Shown piece after piece: positions 6,375 through 8,399 of a DNA stretch of 8,399 nt. How positions within the stretch are numbered: position 1 is the stretch's first letter; each line of letters starts with the position of its first letter. The stretch is taken from NCBI GenBank assembly GCA_012518475.1, contig JAAYSB010000282.1, positions 1 through 8,399 on the forward strand. Reading direction: 5' to 3'. Position numbers and translations under genes: made by a program. Source of the DNA: Intrasporangiaceae bacterium (GTDB lineage Bacteria; Actinomycetota; Actinomycetes; Actinomycetales; Dermatophilaceae). The notes beneath the pieces were generated by a model. It was not told the origin of the DNA, did no database searches, and was given only the letters and a program-made list of their open reading frames with translations.

Positions 6375-7403
6375 ATGAAGATCGCTGTCGCTGGTGCCGG
6401 CTCCTGGGGCACCGCCCTGGCCAGCCTCCTGCGCGGCAACGGTCACGACGTCATCCTCTGGGACATCGACCCGGTGCCGGTCACCCAGATCGAGGAGACC
6501 GGCAACAACGCGCGCTATCTCCCGGACATCGACCTGAGTCCGGGTCTGCGGGCGACCACCGATCTCGCCGCAGCCGTCGCCGGGGCCGAGCTCATCGTCC
6601 TCGCCGTGCCGTCACCGGTGATGCGCACCGTTGCCGAGCAGATCAACGCGCTCCTGCCGACCGCCGCCGCGGACGTCGTGCTCTGCTCGGTCACGAAGGG
6701 CATCGAGGTCGACACCCTGATGACCATGCACCAGGTGCTCGAGGACGTGTTCCCGACGAGCATGTACCCCCGCCTCACCTATCTCTCCGGCCCATCGTTC
6801 GCCGTCGAGGTCGCCGCCGGCCTGCCCACCGCAGTGACGATCGCGGCGAAGGACCTCCGGTATGCGCGGATCGTCCAGCTCGCGTTCCACGCCCCGTTCT
6901 TCCGCCCGTATCTCACCGAGGACGTCATGGGCGTCGAGATCGGCGGCTGCGCGAAGAACGTCGTCGCCATCGCCGTCGGGCTCGCGAACGGGATGGGCTT
7001 CGAGCGCAATGCCGATGCCGCGCTCATCACCCGCGGTCTGTCCGAGATCACCCAGCTCGGCGTCGCCAAGGGCGCCAACCCGCTGACGTTCGGGGGCCTG
7101 AGCGGGGTCGGGGACCTCATCCTCACGTGCACCTCGGAGAAGTCGCGGAACTACCGGGTCGGCTACTTCCTCGGACAAGGCCTCAGCCTGGAGAGCATTC
7201 AGCGCCGGCTCGGGCAGACGGCCGAAGGCGTCGTCAATGCCAAGGCCGTGCACCTGCTCGCGCAGCAGGTCGGGGTCGAGATGCCCCTCTGCAACGCTGT
7301 GTACCGCCTTCTGTACGAAGGACTCTCGCCGCACAAGGCCGTCCAGGAGCTGGCAGCGCGCGAGCTGCGGCACGAGCTCCCGGACCGGTTCATCCCGGCC
7401 TGA
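6375..7403 (+). CDS. gpsA: NAD(P)-dependent glycerol-3-phosphate dehydrogenase
   Basis: A 342-aa cytoplasmic enzyme that reduces dihydroxyacetone phosphate to sn-glycerol 3-phosphate with NAD(P)H, supplying the backbone for phospholipids. The N-terminus MKIAVAGAGSWGTA is the Rossmann GxGxxG nucleotide-binding motif. CSVTKGIE and SGPSFAVEVAAGLPTA are family signatures. GCAKNVVAIA carries the catalytic lysine at K194. GGLSGVGDLILTC (D247) and EKSRNYRVG (R258, N259) form the substrate-site region, and EGVVNAK lies near the end. Length and all key residues are intact. No ribosome-binding site precedes ATG 6375, and the start is fixed by the conserved N-terminus, so a leaderless transcript is plausible. 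The next gene follows after 54 bp in the same direction and may be co-transcribed. Confidence 0.98.
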   Translation: MKIAVAGAGSWGTALASLLRGNGHDVILWDIDPVPVTQIEETGNNARYLPDIDLSPGLRATTDLAAAVAGAELIVLAVPSPVMRTVAEQINALLPTAAADVVLCSVTKGIEVDTLMTMHQVLEDVFPTSMYPRLTYLSGPSFAVEVAAGLPTAVTIAAKDLRYARIVQLAFHAPFFRPYLTEDVMGVEIGGCAKNVVAIAVGLANGMGFERNADAALITRGLSEITQLGVAKGANPLTFGGLSGVGDLILTCTSEKSRNYRVGYFLGQGLSLESIQRRLGQTAEGVVNAKAVHLLAQQVGVEMPLCNAVYRLLYEGLSPHKAVQELAARELRHELPDRFIPA

Positions 7404-7442
7404 GCTCGACCGGCTGCCCCCTTGAATGCAGGCCGCAGAGGC

Positions 7443-7449
7443 GGGAGAG
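7443..7449 (+). promoter_or_regulatory. Ribosome-binding site of the pentapeptide-DinB gene
   Basis: GGGAGAG eight bases before ATG 7458. It decides this start over the in-frame alternative at 7422, which has none. Confidence 0.75.
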
Positions 7450-7457
7450 TGCTCGGT

Positions 7458-8279
7458 ATGGCCAGCGATGACACGACGCCCACCGGGCGCGAGTTCGAGA
7501 ACGAGGACCTCAGCGGCAGCCGCTTCGAGATGGTCCGCCTCAACGACTCCCAGTTCTCGCAGGTCCGGTTCGACGGATCACGGTTCCAGAACATCTCCTG
7601 GCACAACGTGACGATGAGCTCGGTCGAGCTCGTCGACGTCGAGATCGGTGGTGACGTCTGGAACCTGCGGATCAATGGCGTCGACATCGGCCCGCTCATC
7701 GACGCCGAGCTCAACCGGCGCGACCCGGACCGTCACCTCGTCTTCCAGGAGCTGCGGGAGAGCCGGTCGGTCGAGGACTACCGCAAGGGCTGGGGAGTCA
7801 TCGAGCATCGCTGGACCGAGCTCATCGACCGCGTCCGGGAGCTGCCCGAGGGCTCCGAGCACCGGTCGGTCGCGGGGGAGTGGTCTCTGGTCCAAACCCT
7901 CCGGCACATCTCGTATGCGGTGGCCGCCTGGATCGAGCGCGTCGCCCTCGGCGTCGAGGACCCGTTCGTCGACACCGACCTGCCGTGGGACGAGGCGCCC
8001 GCGGACATTCCCCGCCCGGTCGACCGTGACGCCCGGATCGCCCTCGACGACGCCGTCGGTGTGTGGCGCCGGCGGCAGCAGACGGTCCGTGACTTCCTCG
8101 AGTCGCTCACCACCGAGGACCTCGAGCGCACCGTCAGCACCGCCGGAGACTCCTGGCCGCAGGTCACGGACTTCCCGCTCGCCGAGGCCGTCCACATCGC
8201 CGTCACAGAGGTATGGGAGCACCACCAGTTCGCCCAGCGCGACCTTCATGCGATCGAGCAGGAGCAGGCTCAGGACTAG
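7458..8279 (+). CDS. Pentapeptide-repeat and DinB-like domain fusion protein
   Basis: A 273-aa soluble protein in two parts. Residues about 12-75 form degenerate pentapeptide repeats with a Phe/Leu/Val/Ile every five residues (for example DLSGSRFEMVRL and QFSQVRFDGSRF), expected to build a short right-handed beta-helix. From about residue 110 onward comes a DinB-type four-helix domain: HRWTELIDRVRELP, then GEWSLVQTLRHISYAV with H150, and EVWEHHQFAQRDL with H255/H256. These are the usual places for the metal-binding histidines. DinB-superfamily proteins include mycothiol- and bacillithiol-dependent transferases and many of unknown role. The histidines allow metal binding here, but the reaction is unknown. 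The gene follows gpsA by 54 bp without a visible terminator between, so it may share its transcript. The domain assignment is good; the function is not known. Confidence 0.88.
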   Translation: MASDDTTPTGREFENEDLSGSRFEMVRLNDSQFSQVRFDGSRFQNISWHNVTMSSVELVDVEIGGDVWNLRINGVDIGPLIDAELNRRDPDRHLVFQELRESRSVEDYRKGWGVIEHRWTELIDRVRELPEGSEHRSVAGEWSLVQTLRHISYAVAAWIERVALGVEDPFVDTDLPWDEAPADIPRPVDRDARIALDDAVGVWRRRQQTVRDFLESLTTEDLERTVSTAGDSWPQVTDFPLAEAVHIAVTEVWEHHQFAQRDLHAIEQEQAQD

Positions 8280-8297
8280 CCTCGGCGGTCGAGCCCG

Positions 8298-8316
8298 TCG
8301 AAGGCCACGGCCTCGA
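8298..8316 (+). terminator. Weak hairpin after the DinB-like gene
   Basis: TCGA and GGC, with one bulged A (8302), pair with GCC and TCGA around a CACG loop, 18 bases after the stop. No T tract follows, so it is at best a weak or factor-dependent terminator. Confidence 0.2.
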
Positions 8317-8356
8317 AGGTTGCAGGTGTGTGAAGGTGTCAGAAACCGATTCTCTG

Positions 8357-8362
8357 AGGAGG
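8357..8362 (+). promoter_or_regulatory. Ribosome-binding site of the gene at the right edge
   Basis: AGGAGG four bases before ATG 8367. A consensus Shine-Dalgarno of this quality is the main support for a gene starting there. Confidence 0.75.
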
Positions 8363-8366
8363 AAGC

Positions 8367-8399
8367 ATGCTCGGCAGACTCATCCGATTCGCCCCGCTA
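8367..8399 (+). CDS. Start of an unidentified gene, cut by the right edge
   Basis: ATG and ten further open codons (MLGRLIRFAPL) lie behind an AGGAGG site. The short basic-hydrophobic beginning could lead into a membrane segment or signal sequence, but eleven residues are too few to name a family. It has the same direction as the DinB-like gene, 87 bp downstream of it. Confidence 0.65.
   Translation, partial: MLGRLIRFAPL

Overview
This window is GC-rich DNA (by eye about two-thirds G+C, with strong G/C at third codon positions). It most likely comes from the chromosome of a high-GC actinobacterium. The CoA-transferase, GalT-like, TelA and DinB-type proteins, GTG starts and starts without a ribosome-binding site fit Actinomycetota, possibly Micrococcales/Intrasporangiaceae; the family-level guess is inference. 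No mobile element, CRISPR array, tRNA or rRNA was seen. The window is almost fully coding.

Left part (1-3592, all minus strand): a three-gene set transcribed right to left. First comes telA (TelA/KlaA family). A strong hairpin follows (17-bp perfect arms, T tract on the minus strand). Next is a 178-aa protein resembling XpaC, the usual TelA partner. Last, 41 bp further on, is a CbxX/CfxQ-type AAA+ ATPase with a long unrecognised N-terminal region, whose end lies beyond the left edge. This is the most interesting part. TelA with an XpaC-like partner is a recurring but functionally unsolved stress-associated pair, and here it sits with an AAA+ motor. The hairpin and a candidate internal promoter suggest that telA and the two downstream genes are expressed at different levels.

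Middle (3720-6293): a plus-strand gene, divergent from telA, encodes a GalT/HIT-superfamily protein of the DUF4921 type with CxxC and HxHxQ motifs. It converges, 15 bp apart, on a minus-strand acetyl-CoA hydrolase/CoA-transferase family gene.

Right part (6375-8399, plus strand): gpsA (glycerol-3-phosphate dehydrogenase, phospholipid precursor supply) diverges from the CoA-transferase gene. It is followed by a gene encoding a pentapeptide-repeat segment fused to a DinB-like four-helix domain. The first 11 codons of a further gene, behind a good ribosome-binding site, run off the right edge. The genes right of telA look like ordinary chromosomal housekeeping or metabolic genes, with no obvious joint pathway.
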